Shown: positions 13,277 to 23,588 of the stretch, one piece after another
Position numbering within the stretch: the first letter of the stretch is position 1
Layout of the letters: the number at the start of each line of letters is the position of its first letter
Assembly: GCF_964340395.1 (NCBI RefSeq)
Contig: NC_135554.1
Span: 24,877,592-24,941,591, forward strand
Direction: 5' to 3'
DNA length: 64,000 nt
Source: Glandiceps talaboti
Taxonomy: Eukaryota > Hemichordata > Enteropneusta > Spengelidae
Translations under genes and position numbers: made by a program
Notes under the pieces: generated by a model
Database searches by the model: none
The model's input: the letters and a program-made list of their open reading frames with translations, nothing else
Told to the model about the DNA's origin: nothing

Positions 13277-16200
13277 CAGATAGATTGCCTGACTGACAGA
13301 CATCGGACAAGGGGACAGTCAGAAGAAAGAATGACTGATATACAGACAGACCAATATACACACACACGCACAGACAAACACATGTACACAGATACACAGA
13401 CATACATTATAATTTATATGCACCATTAATTGTATAACAAACCCAATGAGAGATACCAGTACTAATTACTAAGACTTCATTTTTATCATTTCAGTGGATT
13501 GTGGTAAACATGGTAGTGTTATTACTCATTTACTATCCCAAGTTAGGATAGGTATGGACCTTACAAAAGTTGTACTACCTACATTTATATTGGAAAGGAG
13601 GTCGTTGTTAGAAATGTTTGCAGATTTTTTTGCACATCCAGATTTATTTTCAAGGTGAGCAATCATCACTAAATATTTACACACAGTCTTAATATCTTTC
13701 TTTTTTTGATTTTGACCTTGTTATTCATGTTATACCTGGCTGTATATCATCGCATCAGCGCAGTAAGGTCATATCTGCCTATACAATGGCATAGCAGATA
13801 CAACCTTTCTGCACTGACGCGACAATATAAGCAGTGTATAGATTCAAATGAGAAATAAAGTATATATCTTCTGTTTGTTCTATGGCATGACAAACAAATC
13901 TAGTATTTCTTGTATCACCACCAAGGGTTCTTGTTACTTACATTTCACCTGTTGACAGGCTTTATCAAACTGTCCAGTTACTGGCTCTGCCACTATGATG
14001 GTGTAGTGTTAATGACATGGTTGTAGAAATTATATAATTGGTCTGCTCCCTCGTGTCTGTTCATGGTGTTGCCACTTAATGGTAAAACCAGCAAATGGAC
14101 AGTTTGACAAAGGTGTTTGACCCAAACGGGTGTAGTCTAGTGCTGTCCTCCATCGAATCTCAAACCTCGATGATTCAAGACCACTTTGGCATCTAGACTA
14201 GATTACGTGTAGGTGAAATGTTACACATGCATAATGAGAACCCTTGGTAGTGATACAAAAACTATTACTATGTTTTATCGACCTGATGAACATATTCAAG
14301 AACACCCATAGTATCACCAATTCTGTGGTGCTTGAAATATGAGTGTAAGGTTGCAACTATTTTCATCAAGTTTTCTAAAAATGAACAATTCCTGACATTT
14401 CTCCTCATTGTGCTCCACAGTATACCAGATTTAGAAGACCCTAAGGATCGTATTGTACAGGTTACTAAATGGTTTTTATCAGCTTTTCATGCTGGCAAGA
14501 AAGGTTCAGTTGCTAAAAAACCTTATAATCCAATCATTGGTGAAACTTTCCAGTGTTTCTATGATATGACAGATCCAGGAACAGAGTACAAAGAACCCAA
14601 ACAAGAGGTAAGTACTAAGTTTCAAAATGATGTAAAATAAAACCAGATAAAGGAAAATGTATGTGACATATTGTTGACAGCTTCTGTTGTTACTACTCTG
14701 GTAATCCAGCCTTCAGTTTACTAAGATAGACACAAACTAAAACTATTGTTCTTCAATGTGGTAGATAACACAAGTGGGTGATAGTGGTTCCTCTGTTGTG
14801 TGATTCTAATCACCCTGTGATCAAGATGGTGTGAACATTGGAAGTCCCAAAACACTACACTGCAAGTTTATGTAACTTTCAGAGACGCCACCGTACTGAG
14901 AGTATGAATTAAACTAACATCCATTCAATGGCTTATCACTGTTGTATCAACATGTTGTGGCAAAAGTTTTAGTTTGTGTCAATCTAAGTAAACCGAAGTA
15001 TCAATTACCAGAGAGTAATATATGTACCATAATTGCAATTCATTTTACTAGCAAGTCTCATCCATCACTTCTGCATAAGTTTGAATCAATGCCAACTCTG
15101 TACTGATTGAAACCAATGCGTTTTATCTCATTTTATCATGTGAGTAATTGTTCCCGACTGTTCGAGTCATTACTTGTACTATCTTGAGAGTGAGTCACGG
15201 CTGAGTGATACAACCTACCCCATTGAGTCTGTAAAACACTCGTTGGGTCAGTCACAGAAAAATCCCCTCTCTCCAGTGGGATTTCAACCCATGACCTCCC
15301 GACTGCTAATCATGAGCTCTAACCACTATGACACAGAGAGCCGGTAACCATCATAGTCATGGATACAAAGCTGTATGTGTTTCCTAAAAAGTTGTTAATC
15401 CGTAGTCAATTTCCTTCCCTTGTAAAATACTAGGATGTAGTCACTGATGGACCAGTACCATGGGCTGTGAAAGACCAGGTTGCCTTTCTTGCTGAGCAAG
15501 TATCACATCATCCGCCAAGTAAGTAGACCAACCACTGAAGAACTTTATTTAATTTTGTAACTAGTATCATTGCTGAACATAAGAACATTCACAAGTGTAG
15601 ATCACACTTTTATATATGATGTTAACCATGATCAAAATTGCAGCGGTCACACTACTATGATTGATGCAATGTAAAAACATGATGGTAAACATCAACCTTA
15701 TGAACCCATTTACAGAGATGATGGTAAACACATTAAAATATTGACTGGAAACCCAGCACTGTATTTGACATTAGAAATAAATTTTTATCACCTTATCAAC
15801 ATCTCAGTTGTAAACACAAGATTTCGTTATTTAAGGCGTGAAAGTTCCAATATTTTGGTGAGAATTGCGAAAAAGAAGTTCAGCAATCGTATTGATGCCA
15901 GACCCCACCCTCCACCCCCATCCACCCTGCCATGAATGAAGTTTGCTTGTTGAACTTGTGTGACATTGTACGATCGTCCTTAAGATAGTAGTACTCCATA
16001 AAATATGTAAATTTGCAGAAAGTCACGGTGGTGTCCTGGAACTCTATCATTGAGAGCTGGATGACTTTGCACTATTATAGAATGAATTAATGAAAGCTGT
16101 TTAGCTTGGTAGCCATCACAGACAATCAACCTCTTTAAATGTCTCATCCTATTTCATTTTTTGTTGTTGACAGTTTCTGCATTTTACGCCGAAAATTACA

Positions 16201-19200
16201 ACAAGGGTGTGTCAGTAAATGCACATATTTGGACAAAATCCAAGTTTCTAGGGCTTTCAATTGGAGTGGAGATGATAGGACAAGGTAAGTGTCTGACATA
16301 GCCATCATATTTGTAGCCCGCCCTCACACAACCAAAATATGCCATTATCCTTTAACTTATTGACCAATCAGAAAGCTCTTTTTATACAAGTCACTTTTGA
16401 GAAGTTGAAACTTCACAGATTTACCACACTCCATATTCTCACCAAAACTCATGAAGTATGCAAATCTATGCAAATTGTACCAGATTTCACGCCTCTATTT
16501 TTAGGGTTCGTTGACCTTCAGCTAAAAGTTTTGACATCCTGATGTCTTGTTATCATGTATCTAATACTTCTCACTTTTTTGCCGCCCACCTAGCCGTGTT
16601 ATCAGATTTAAAACACGATGAAGAGTACCTGTTGACATTCCCCAACGGTTATGGTCGATCGATATTAACAGTTCCATGGTTTGAGATGGGTGGTAAATGC
16701 AGTATATCATGTGCTAAGACTGGCTTTGCCTCCACTGTCGTCTTCCATACAAAACCTTTCTACGGGGGCAGTAAACATCGAATCACATCAGAAGTGTCGT
16801 AAGTCAAATTTTTAAATTTATACCACATATGGAGTGTATAGACCAAGCAAGAACAGAATTTGATGTAGTCTGTATGGTTGTTGTGTTAGGGTGCCCTCAC
16901 ACACTGGCCATGTCATGTCTGTATCAATCCCTGCCTTTCCTAGCATCTTCCACCCAGATCTGGTTGGAGCCAATCAAAAATCGTCACATGTTAAAAGGTG
17001 TTAAATTGACCATCAGACTTTTTAGGCAAATTTATGACCTGACAATACTTTTTGACCTAAGGGTTATGTCACTACAAGTCTAGTAACTGTTAGCCACAGG
17101 GCCCCTTAGGGCACTCATGTTTTCCTTAACTGAACAAACAAACAGTCGGGAATAATATATAACCATTCAAATATCATTTTCTTTCAGGCATGTATCAGAT
17201 CGTAAGCCATTCCTGACTATTACCGGTGAATGGAATGGTGTCATGACTTCCAAATGGGCAAATGGGGTAAGTTATCAGCAGTGGGCTATGAGGCCCAGGT
17301 GTTTAATGTCTTGTATTCAAATTTCAGGTGCGACTCCGAGTCTCCTGTCAATAGTACAGTAAACCATGAAAATTCGCCAAAGACAAAAATTTATAAAAAG
17401 AAGAAATGAAAATATGTAGTCATTACTGTGTCTTTTGTCACCACTTATTGCATGTACTTCAAATAAGTGATTTTTAAATAATAGTGTTACCAGTTGCAAA
17501 CGAAAACTTTTGTAGAATTTTTTGGTAAGTGATGTTCAAGGTGGTTTAGAACTATATGTGTACATATGAATATAATAGATGTTATTCCCAATATTTTTCT
17601 GACAATGAAGAAAATCATTGGAGAATAACATGATTGTATCAGTGCATGTAATATCAAAGACATAGGGGAAAGTAATGGTAATTTTGAACGTTTTGACTCA
17701 TATTTCAAACACAGCAGAACCAGTGATGTAGACATGCGCTGTCCAGAGTTTGTAGTCCGTATTTTTTTCAACTTGGCTTGGTGTATGATGTCATTTGTAC
17801 TATCTTGTTTGTTTCAGCAAACTGAGGTGTTTATTGACACACTTACAATGAAGACGTTTAAGAAGAGAGTGAAGCCAGTCGACCAACAAGATGAATTTGA
17901 ATCCAGGAGGTATGTATTACAATGAAAATCATCCTACACTTCAAAGATGAAAAGGCCATCACATATAAAATAGTGGCATGTTATGTCCTTAGCAGTTAGG
18001 CCCTGGAGGGTCTACAATTATGTTCCTTGTATGTGTGTTTGTGTGTGTCTGTATCTCTGTGTGAGTGTGAGTGTGAGGATGTGGGTGTGTGTGTGTGTGT
18101 GCGTTCATGTGTGTCTGTCTGTAGGTTTGTGTATCTGTGTCTGTGTTTGCATGTCTGTGTCTGTCTGTCTGTGTTTGTATGTGTGTGCCTCTGTGTCCGC
18201 ACCTCGCACACATATGTCCACCTACATTGACACACCAATTTCATTCAAACTTGATACAAAGGTGATACATACTAGAGGCATATGGTACATTTGTATGAAA
18301 TGTAAGATTTCATGTACATGCTTCTATCAGTGCCTGTATTTTGTTTGTGTAATTCCTAGCAAAAAAACATTGTGTGAGATTTAAAGAACATCGTTCCACC
18401 AAATTGAAAATCTAATGGGATGTAACTTACAATTTATGTACTGTATTTCAGGCTCTGGAAGGATGTAACTTACAATTTAAAAATGAAGAATATGGATGCT
18501 GCCACCGCCGGAAAACATAAACTAGAAGAACGACAACGATCTGAAAGGAAGGAGAGAGAGTTGAACGGGACAAAATGGATTACCAAGGTTGGTTTACATG
18601 ACAAATGTTACAACAATGGCAGATCAGCTGCCGGAAGCTAATGCTGACAAAAATTAAAACTATTACTGCAACATGTTGGCATAAGGTGGAATTACCCTCA
18701 CAGTGGGGTGGCGTTTCTGATAGGCCAAGCAATTTTTTTCTGAAGTGGCAGCACACTCAATTTGTTGTTTCAATATCTTGATTACAGGATAGTTAATCCA
18801 CATAACCAAGGCACCATTGTGAACCGTCTGTGTACCTACCACATGCAATAACAATAGTTTTAGTTTTTGTCTATCTCCAGTGGCACATTCTCTGCAGCAA
18901 TGTTTGGAATTTCACATGCTGGATTTGTACGCACAGGCGTAGACATATGAAACTGCAGTTAGTGGACCGCCCATGTGGCATAGACAAATCAAAATCAAGC
19001 TAGGGGGTTACAAATATGATGTGGTTAAGAATCAGTTAATATGGACTCCCTAGTTTTGACTGTATTTTTACCTATCACAGCAGGGGTCATGTTAAATGTT
19101 ACTAATATATGTGAGTATAGGAATTGATTGAAGTTTTTAATTCAGTTAAAATACACTGTGCTTTCCTTATGAAATGTATAATGCTACAGACCCTTCCCTC

Positions 19201-19499
19201 TTGCCCCCCCCCCCCCCCTTGACAGTTCAGTATTTGAGTTCACAGTTTAAGGTGCAATAAAAAGGACACATCAAGTTTTTGTCAGTTTTTAGTTAATGCC
19301 AACAATGTGTTCATCTTGACAAACATTCTTCCACCACTGCCAACCAAGACGTCTTTGTTTTTGCTTTTGTAGAATTTCTATGAAGAAGGTGACAACTTCA
19401 TTTACAAAAGACCACTGCAGATGAGACTAGAAGAGAAACTGGAACAAGCGCAAAGAGAAATAGAGTTGCAGTTAGAACAACAACAGCAGCAGCAACAGC

Positions 19500-19533
<34 letters not shown>

Positions 19534-19789
19534 GACAGCAACAACAACATCATCATCAACTCAACTTGAACCAACTAGGTCACAGACACCACCACAAGTC
19601 CAAATGCTTCCTCCACAGACACACCCACAACCACCATCACAACCTCAAGTTCAAAGTCAGCCAACTGCAGCATCAGAGTTGCAGCCCAAATCGCAAGACC
19701 CATCAGTAACTGCAGTAGACTCAGCTGCTACAGTCCAAGTGTCCCCGCCATCATCAGCGCAAGATCAGATTAACGACTTGTTAGGCTAA
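773..19789 (+). CDS. OSBPL9: Oxysterol-binding protein-related protein 9-like, 3' part (15 exons)
   Basis: Lipid-transfer protein of the ORP9/10/11 group, expected to exchange sterol, PI4P or PS at ER-Golgi/endosome contacts. Exons, all GT-AG with compatible phases: 773-949, 3368-3418, 6500-6593, 8297-8413, 11697-11880, 12657-12769, 13495-13654, 14421-14607, 15434-15518, 16174-16284, 16594-16798, 17188-17266, 17818-17909, 18452-18587, 19373-19789. Joined they give 735 codons plus TAA. Recognisable pieces in order: [16 protein letters not shown] (coiled region after the PH domain), [21 protein letters not shown]-like [27 protein letters not shown] opening the [23 protein letters not shown], the OSBP signature EQVSHHPP, and [14 protein letters not shown]. 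The order and spacing match human ORP9 as I know it. The first in-window exon opens in phase 0, so the start codon and PH domain lie upstream. The linker exons at 6500 and 8297 are weakly conserved and supported mainly by splice sites and phase. The Q-rich C-terminus is an extension beyond the human end. Confidence 0.95.
941..1382 (+). repeat. Diverged tandem duplication carrying an exon end and splice donor
   Basis: The last bases of the 773-949 exon with its donor (gcagtaagta) and about 200 bp of following intron recur twice in diverged form. Donor-like gtaagt sites sit at 950, 1031 and 1211. A well-conserved body is seen at about 1046-1134 and again at 1257-1346. Neither extra copy keeps the whole exon. 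Confidence 0.75.
2411..2699. mobile_element. Foldback MITE with TA flanks
   Basis: The two halves are inverted copies of each other. The left arm opens with taaagtgg, followed by gggtatttattt; the right arm closes with aaataaataccc and ccacttta. Inner parts also pair (gtaactcaata against tattgagttac). There is no ORF, which fits a non-autonomous DNA transposon inserted at TA. A related, longer copy lies at 28839-29406. Confidence 0.75.
2769..2972. repeat. Three-copy tandem repeat of about 65 bp
   Basis: Three imperfect units, each with a gtcca-ggatgggg-tgacttcc segment, then atgcattgctatatgacatg and a C-rich run. Intronic. Confidence 0.7.
3467..3905. repeat. 43-bp minisatellite, about 10 copies
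   Basis: Units contain tgctgtagtcaaccctgtat and ggtggtagcactgactgcta. The period is 43 bp, measured at 3481 and 3524. Units differ at only a few sites (agctgct/agttgct, ccctg/ccttg, gggtgg/ggatgg). It starts about 50 bp after the small exon 3368-3418. Confidence 0.9.
4572..5306. repeat. 49/42-bp minisatellite with cryptic splice-site pairs
   Basis: About 16 units of tgtagcactgaatgtgagtt, tcaatggac and aatttcatgtttatttca. Full units are 49 bp; a shorter form lacks the atggaca stretch. Many units carry an acceptor-like tttatttcag followed closely by a donor-like gtgagt. Intronic. Confidence 0.9.
6216..6430. repeat. 44-bp minisatellite, about 4-5 copies
   Basis: Units contain acactttgaaagtgaatgaa, attgaccaca and a near-palindromic cagttcactgtg. 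They stop about 70 bp before the exon at 6500. The open frame on the minus strand here is a by-product of the repeat. Confidence 0.85.
6655..7560 (+). repeat. Minisatellite built of DR1 nuclear-receptor half sites
   Basis: About 25 irregular units of roughly 32-40 bp: aggtcaaaggtcagaagatg, atgattttggatcactgtg and shorter variants. Later units change the linker to aaaatgataagattggt. The conserved core is aggtcaaaggtca, two AGGTCA half sites in direct repeat spaced by one base. I read 11 perfect cores (spacer A or G): 6661, 6815, 6852, 6889, 7004, 7040, 7078, 7151, 7342, 7450, 7485. There are about a dozen one- or two-mismatch versions. Intronic, starting about 65 bp after exon 6500-6593. Confidence 0.9.
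7561..8296 (+). other. Intron remainder before exon 8297
   Basis: AT-rich intron ending in a T-run and the acceptor tttttttgacag before the exon at 8297. No further repeat or RNA gene recognised. Confidence 0.5.
10024..10380. repeat. (ATGT)n microsatellite
   Basis: About 350 bp of nearly uninterrupted atgt units with a few tacgta and accatg breaks. All open frames across it are repeat artefacts. Confidence 0.97.
11401..11610. mobile_element. Fragments of two MITE families
   Basis: 11401-11477 (gtgagggcgccctgtcacgg, accttacagac) is an inverted relative of the complete element at 54137-54236. The following stretch to about 11610, ending cagttttagtttgagtttct and agtttgccaatag, matches one end of the MITE family at 14712, 23589 and 24643. 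Confidence 0.6.
11831..11851 (+). other. FFAT-like motif (DFYDADE) in the ORP9-like protein
   Basis: Within an acidic stretch ([14 protein letters not shown]) this exon encodes a sequence close to the EFFDAxE consensus that binds VAP proteins on the ER. It sits where human ORP9 carries EFYDADE, so ER tethering appears conserved. Confidence 0.85.
11898..12173. repeat. (ATGT)n followed by (GT)n microsatellite
   Basis: It starts about 18 bp after the donor of exon 11697-11880. About 100 bp of atgt units change into mixed gtat/gtgt and then roughly 80 bp of pure gt. Confidence 0.97.
12174..12656 (+). other. Intron remainder before exon 12657
   Basis: AT-rich; ends with the acceptor catgtgtag. 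Nothing else recognised. Confidence 0.5.
13158..13275. repeat. (GT)n interrupted by a poly-G run
   Basis: A gt tract, about 20 consecutive G, then about 68 bp of gt. Intronic, between exons 12657-12769 and 13495-13654. Confidence 0.97.
13731..13840. repeat. Short intronic hairpin (about 110 bp)
   Basis: Left arm tatacctggctgtatatc continuing to catatctgc pairs with the right arm gcagatacaac to gcagtgtata. Arms are about 48 nt with a loop of roughly 12-14 nt, around 80% paired. It may be a tiny MITE. As RNA it would form a pre-miRNA-sized hairpin on the same strand as the host intron. Confidence 0.65.
13910..14258. mobile_element. Inverted-repeat MITE
   Basis: Left end ttgtatcaccaccaagggtt, right end aacccttggtagtgatacaa. 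Inner pairs (tatcaaactgtcca against tggacagtttgaca) make the arms long. A small palindromic segment (14131-14206, tagtctagtg to ctagactaga) is nested inside. No ORF. Confidence 0.75.
14712..14997. mobile_element. MITE, gacacaaactaaaact family, copy 1
   Basis: Ends are inverted: tttactaagatagacacaaa at the left, tttgtgtcaatctaagtaaa at the right. The centre holds tcagagacgccacc, shared with the other copies. Located in an ORP9-like intron. Confidence 0.8.
15130..15342 (-). mobile_element. tRNA-derived SINE
   Basis: On the minus strand 15342-15268 reads like a tRNA gene. A ggctctct start can pair with ..agagag. There is an A-box-like tagtggttagag and a B-box-like ggtcatgggttgaaatcc. About 75 nt of tRNA-like head is followed by unrelated body sequence. 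The downstream boundary near 15130 is a guess and the element may run to about 15060. Confidence 0.7.
15497..15518 (+). other. OSBP-family signature EQVSHHPP
   Basis: Encoded at the end of exon 15434-15518. This is the family fingerprint; the His pair contacts the PI4P head group in characterised ORPs. The splice donor follows the second proline codon plus one base. Confidence 0.95.
18024..18215. repeat. Imperfect TG/TCTG-rich repeat
   Basis: Mixed gtgt, tctg and gagtgt units within the intron between exons 17818-17909 and 18452-18587. Confidence 0.9.
18418..18479 (+). repeat. 19-bp duplication of exon sequence just upstream of its own acceptor
   Basis: ggatgtaacttacaattta occurs at 18418-18436 in the intron and again at 18461-18479 in the exon starting at 18452. 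The copies are 43 bp apart and identical. The acceptor lies between them. Confidence 0.95.
18645..18882. mobile_element. MITE, gacacaaactaaaact family, copy 2
   Basis: Left end aaaattaaaactatta, right end taacaatagttttagttttt. The core ggggtggcgtttctgatag matches the copies at 23.6 and 24.6 kb. The left tip is eroded. Intronic in the ORP9-like gene. Confidence 0.7.
19478..19534 (+). repeat. CAA/CAG repeat coding 19 glutamines
   Basis: In-frame tract in the last ORP9-like exon, mostly CAA with interspersed CAG. It is followed by T/S-, P- and Q-rich residues up to the stop after INDLLG. The mixed codons point to a maintained protein feature rather than a recent pure expansion. Confidence 0.95.
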
Positions 19790-20928
19790 GAAGACATGAT
19801 AATTTGACGAGTGGTATATACATGAAGCTCTCTGTAATATACAGGTTACGTAAGATTTATATGAGTGCAATGCATTCCACAGTGTCTATGTTAAGATCTG
19901 ATAAACTTACGGTAGCTGAGGGGATGGAAATTATCAGAACTGAAAAAGATCATTTGATGGACAATGCCAGTAACATGACAGAGGTATTCACTGATTTTAC
20001 CTACACATGATGATCAGCAAAAACACTTTGATAGGTCATGAAAGTTTTGATTTGTTACACCTCCAAGCAGTTCTATGAAGCAAGCACATGTATGTTATTG
20101 ATTCATACTGTGGTAGCGCCCTCATAGGGTGAATCAACACATGCATGTAGATAGCGCCCTCACACATCAAATCAACCTTGGGACAGTGCCCTTTCACAAC
20201 ACAGAACTGCTTTGAGCTGCAACTTCTCAAACCCATTCAGTTTGAACATTGCATATGGGATATGGACTCATGTTTGTAAGAACCTAATATTCAATTCTAC
20301 AAAGTATATTTTAAGAGAGACTTCAGTGAATGAGAATCACTGCAGTTCTGCAGTTTGTACAAAATACCTGTATAACCATCAGTTCAAAGGTGCAGTAGTC
20401 GCAACTATGTAGTAGTACATACTCTTTGTCCTGTTTGTTGTGCATATACACCATATTCCAGTTAGTTTATTTTAGGAAGCTTTATGGTAATATGAGTTTG
20501 AGAAAAAAAATGACGATTTCAATTGTTGCCATGGATATCTATCACACGACCGTGCAAAAACAGCAGTCAACACAATATGTAGTAAACAAAATTAGTGAAT
20601 TCCTAAAAATAAAATCCAGTTTGAAATATAACTATTTGAACTAGCTAAACGTGCATTAAGTTTTACAATGAAATGCTTATGAAGAAGATTTCCAAGGAAA
20701 AGTAGACTATCACAATGATACAGTCAGCTGTATTTTCAGAGTCTATCCCCACCAAAGGTCATAGTTGCAACCGCTGTGCCTTGAAATGACTGTTTAAACC
20801 CTTTGCCCCATCGCCACCATTATCAGACTTAGACAAGATTTCCGAAAAAATATATATAAAGACTGGTGTTCTAGAAATATATGTAATGTCCAGACGAGAA
20901 GATAAGTATTGTAAATTTTGGAGATTTA

Positions 20929-21327
20929 CAGCTAAAATGATGTAGGCTTGGTGTTTCATTCATGTGACATGACATTTAATACACACCCTCAGACAACTTC
21001 AAATGCAAAAGAAACAATTACATAGGTGCTACACACAGTGGGGATGTAGAAGTAGTCAAGTTGAAGTGTTGATTATCAGTTAGAAAATAAATAATTGCAG
21101 CCATTAGAAATCATCAAATCCATGTGTAATGTTTTCATTAGAAGCCAGTTTTTACTGCACTGTGAAAGAATAGCAATGCTTATTAGTGTTCAAGGTGATT
21201 GGGCAATGGATCCTGCTGTGTTTATTGTGTCTCTTGTTATTGTTAGTCTAGAGTTGAAATATGAAATATGTGTCAAAAAAACATAATGTCCCATGAGTGA
21301 AACACCAAGCCTACATCATTTTAGCTG
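20929..21327. mobile_element. Tc1/mariner-like MITE with TA target duplication
   Basis: Left end CAGCTAAAATGATGTAGGCT and its exact reverse complement at the right end. About 30 bp of perfect TIR is followed by a further diverged arm (cattcatgtgacat against cactcatgggacat). TA sits immediately outside both tips, as in Tc1/mariner insertions. No transposase frame inside. Confidence 0.8.
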
Positions 21328-21427
21328 TATAGTATTTCTGTACTGTTTTAATTAAACTATGCAGGTTCTGACCACTTGTAAATACAAGACATATTGTCTC
21401 TAGTACAGGTTATGGTGCTGTTATTTC

Positions 21428-21433
21428 AATAAA
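21428..21433 (+). terminator. Polyadenylation signal AATAAA
   Basis: First AATAAA that is followed by a T/GT-containing stretch downstream of the ORP9-like stop codon. The cleavage site is not determinable. Confidence 0.5.
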
Positions 21434-23588
21434 ATAAAAATATTTGAGATTTAAAACATTGTAGAATTGCTAAATGTGCTATGCATTTATTTACAGTTAG
21501 TTTGTCTCGTATTATTTTTCCCCACTCGTTAACAATCCATAATGCTTGGTCCTTTGAAAATTATCCCTTTTTGTCATTTACTATGTACAGATTTGAACAA
21601 ATACATTATATGTAAACGTTATGGATTTTTCTTTTTCGTCGTACTTTTCATTGTTTAGAAAAGAATTGATAACGTCGCATATGACAAATATTGCTGCAAA
21701 GTATGGACGTTTTCACGTCGAGTGACTAATCACTATCTGCCGGATGATGTGAAAAACTGTTTCCTTTTTTGACCCTTTGTAAAGTGAAATGGGATTGTAA
21801 TGTTATGATGTATAGATGTAAAAGCCCCAGTTGCTACCAATTATGGCTATTTTTGATTGATTTTGAAACCGAAAAAGACTCCAAAAGTTTATAGAGAATG
21901 GTACAATTAGCTGCATTATCTGTTGACTCATCATTATTGGTACTGTTGCCACTCCCTTGATGTGTGTTCTCAAACTGTATCAATACGCTGGTCTGTGCCT
22001 TTAATCATTTTTCAACAAATTCTTAATTTATGGACTGTTGTTAAAGGCCAAGGTTCAATCCCACGTTCTTACATTAGTGTTATCATATCAGTGGACCCAT
22101 AAGGATTACATAGGATTATTCATCTGTTCTGGACCAACCTTTTCTATAGCTTTGCAAGAAAACCATTTCACCCCTAAATTTTAATCCAGTTATCCGAAGT
22201 GGCTCCGTAAGGTTTGATCGCAAGTCAATCATACATGATTTGTAAGAAAAACAACATAAATTAGAGAGAGAGAGAAAATACTGCCACTTACGCTTCTTAC
22301 AGCAACTGGGGCTGTGAACATAATGAAATCTGTGACGATACTAAGTTTCTTCAGTACAATAGTTCTTACAGCCCATAAACTATGATTTCAGTTCTAAATA
22401 CTTACTTTATCAAGTGTGATTTTTCAACCATGAATACCATGCATACTGATATTGTATTTTTGGATACACATCTGCCTCATTCGAAACAAAACATTTAGTG
22501 TTTTTTACCAGAAATTTCAACAAACTGAGATGTCTTTCAGATTTGTAAAAAACCATTACAAGACTTTACCCTTATGATCAGAAATGGTACCATGTATTCA
22601 CTTAGTTGTCATTGAATAGACCTGTCCTTTAAAATAGATGCAGCAATAAATACCCAAATTGAGGAAGCAATAGATTATAATAAAACTAACTTAACTATAC
22701 CCAGATACAAAATATACCCTGATATGTATCAATTGTATCCACACTTGAAAATAAGTTACACATAATGTAACAGCCTTGAATAGGTATGTAATGATCCTAA
22801 AATGAAATCAGACAACATGCGTCATTTATGATGACAATAAGTTTGACAAACTCAACTGTTACTTCAGTTATTTGTATTCATTGTCACTGTGTGCTACAAG
22901 TTTTGGTAACCATAAAAACAGAGCAATGAAATATGGGTAAAACACTCATAGATATCCACATTTCGTAACAAAATTTTGGTCAGTAACCCTGGTAACAGCA
23001 GTGATATATGGTAAAACACTCACAGATTTCCACATTTCGTAACAGAATTTTGGTTATTAACCCTGGTAACAGAACAGGGAAATCTAGTAAAACTTGCATA
23101 GATTTTCATACCTTATACCATTATTGAGGGTGGAGAACCCCCCTCCCCCCTCCAGTAAAGTAACTGGGGAAGTCAGATAGATTTTAACTACTTACTACCC
23201 TTAACAAAAACATGTACAACTCGGTAATATATTCGATTTACAAGAGTCGTCGATACTGTAAACTTCATTCTCTCAAAATGGCTATATCAATCTCCAAATG
23301 ACTTGATATGTATCACATGTTATTTTTTCATCAGCCTAGCTTTGTCACCATAGTTACAGTGTTTATAATTCAGTTGTCATTATTCAGCCAATCAGGTATC
23401 CAATGTCAATGTCAGAAGAGCGATAACCAGAAAGCAAAGTTTTGAATAAAATAATAGAACAATTATTGAAATTGACCAATTTCAAAAGTAATGCCCAATG
23501 CTTGTAAATAAAGTAATCTGTAACTGAACATTTTAGAGTTGTGTTTTTGTAAAGAAGATGTCATTTGAATTGCATAAGACAGAATTAC

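Larger units (their letters stand above)
19790..21450 (+). other. Probable 3' UTR of the ORP9-like gene
   Basis: No ORF of note follows the stop. AATAAA at 21428-21433 (caataaaataaaa) is the best polyadenylation signal; an earlier candidate is near 21086. The stretch includes a TA-flanked MITE at 20929-21327, which would be transcribed as part of the UTR if the distal signal is used. Confidence 0.55.

Noticed and set aside
15268-15342. A functional tRNA gene on the minus strand
   Set aside because: The B box is mutated (ggttgaaatcc), stems mismatch and the sequence continues into a SINE-like body.
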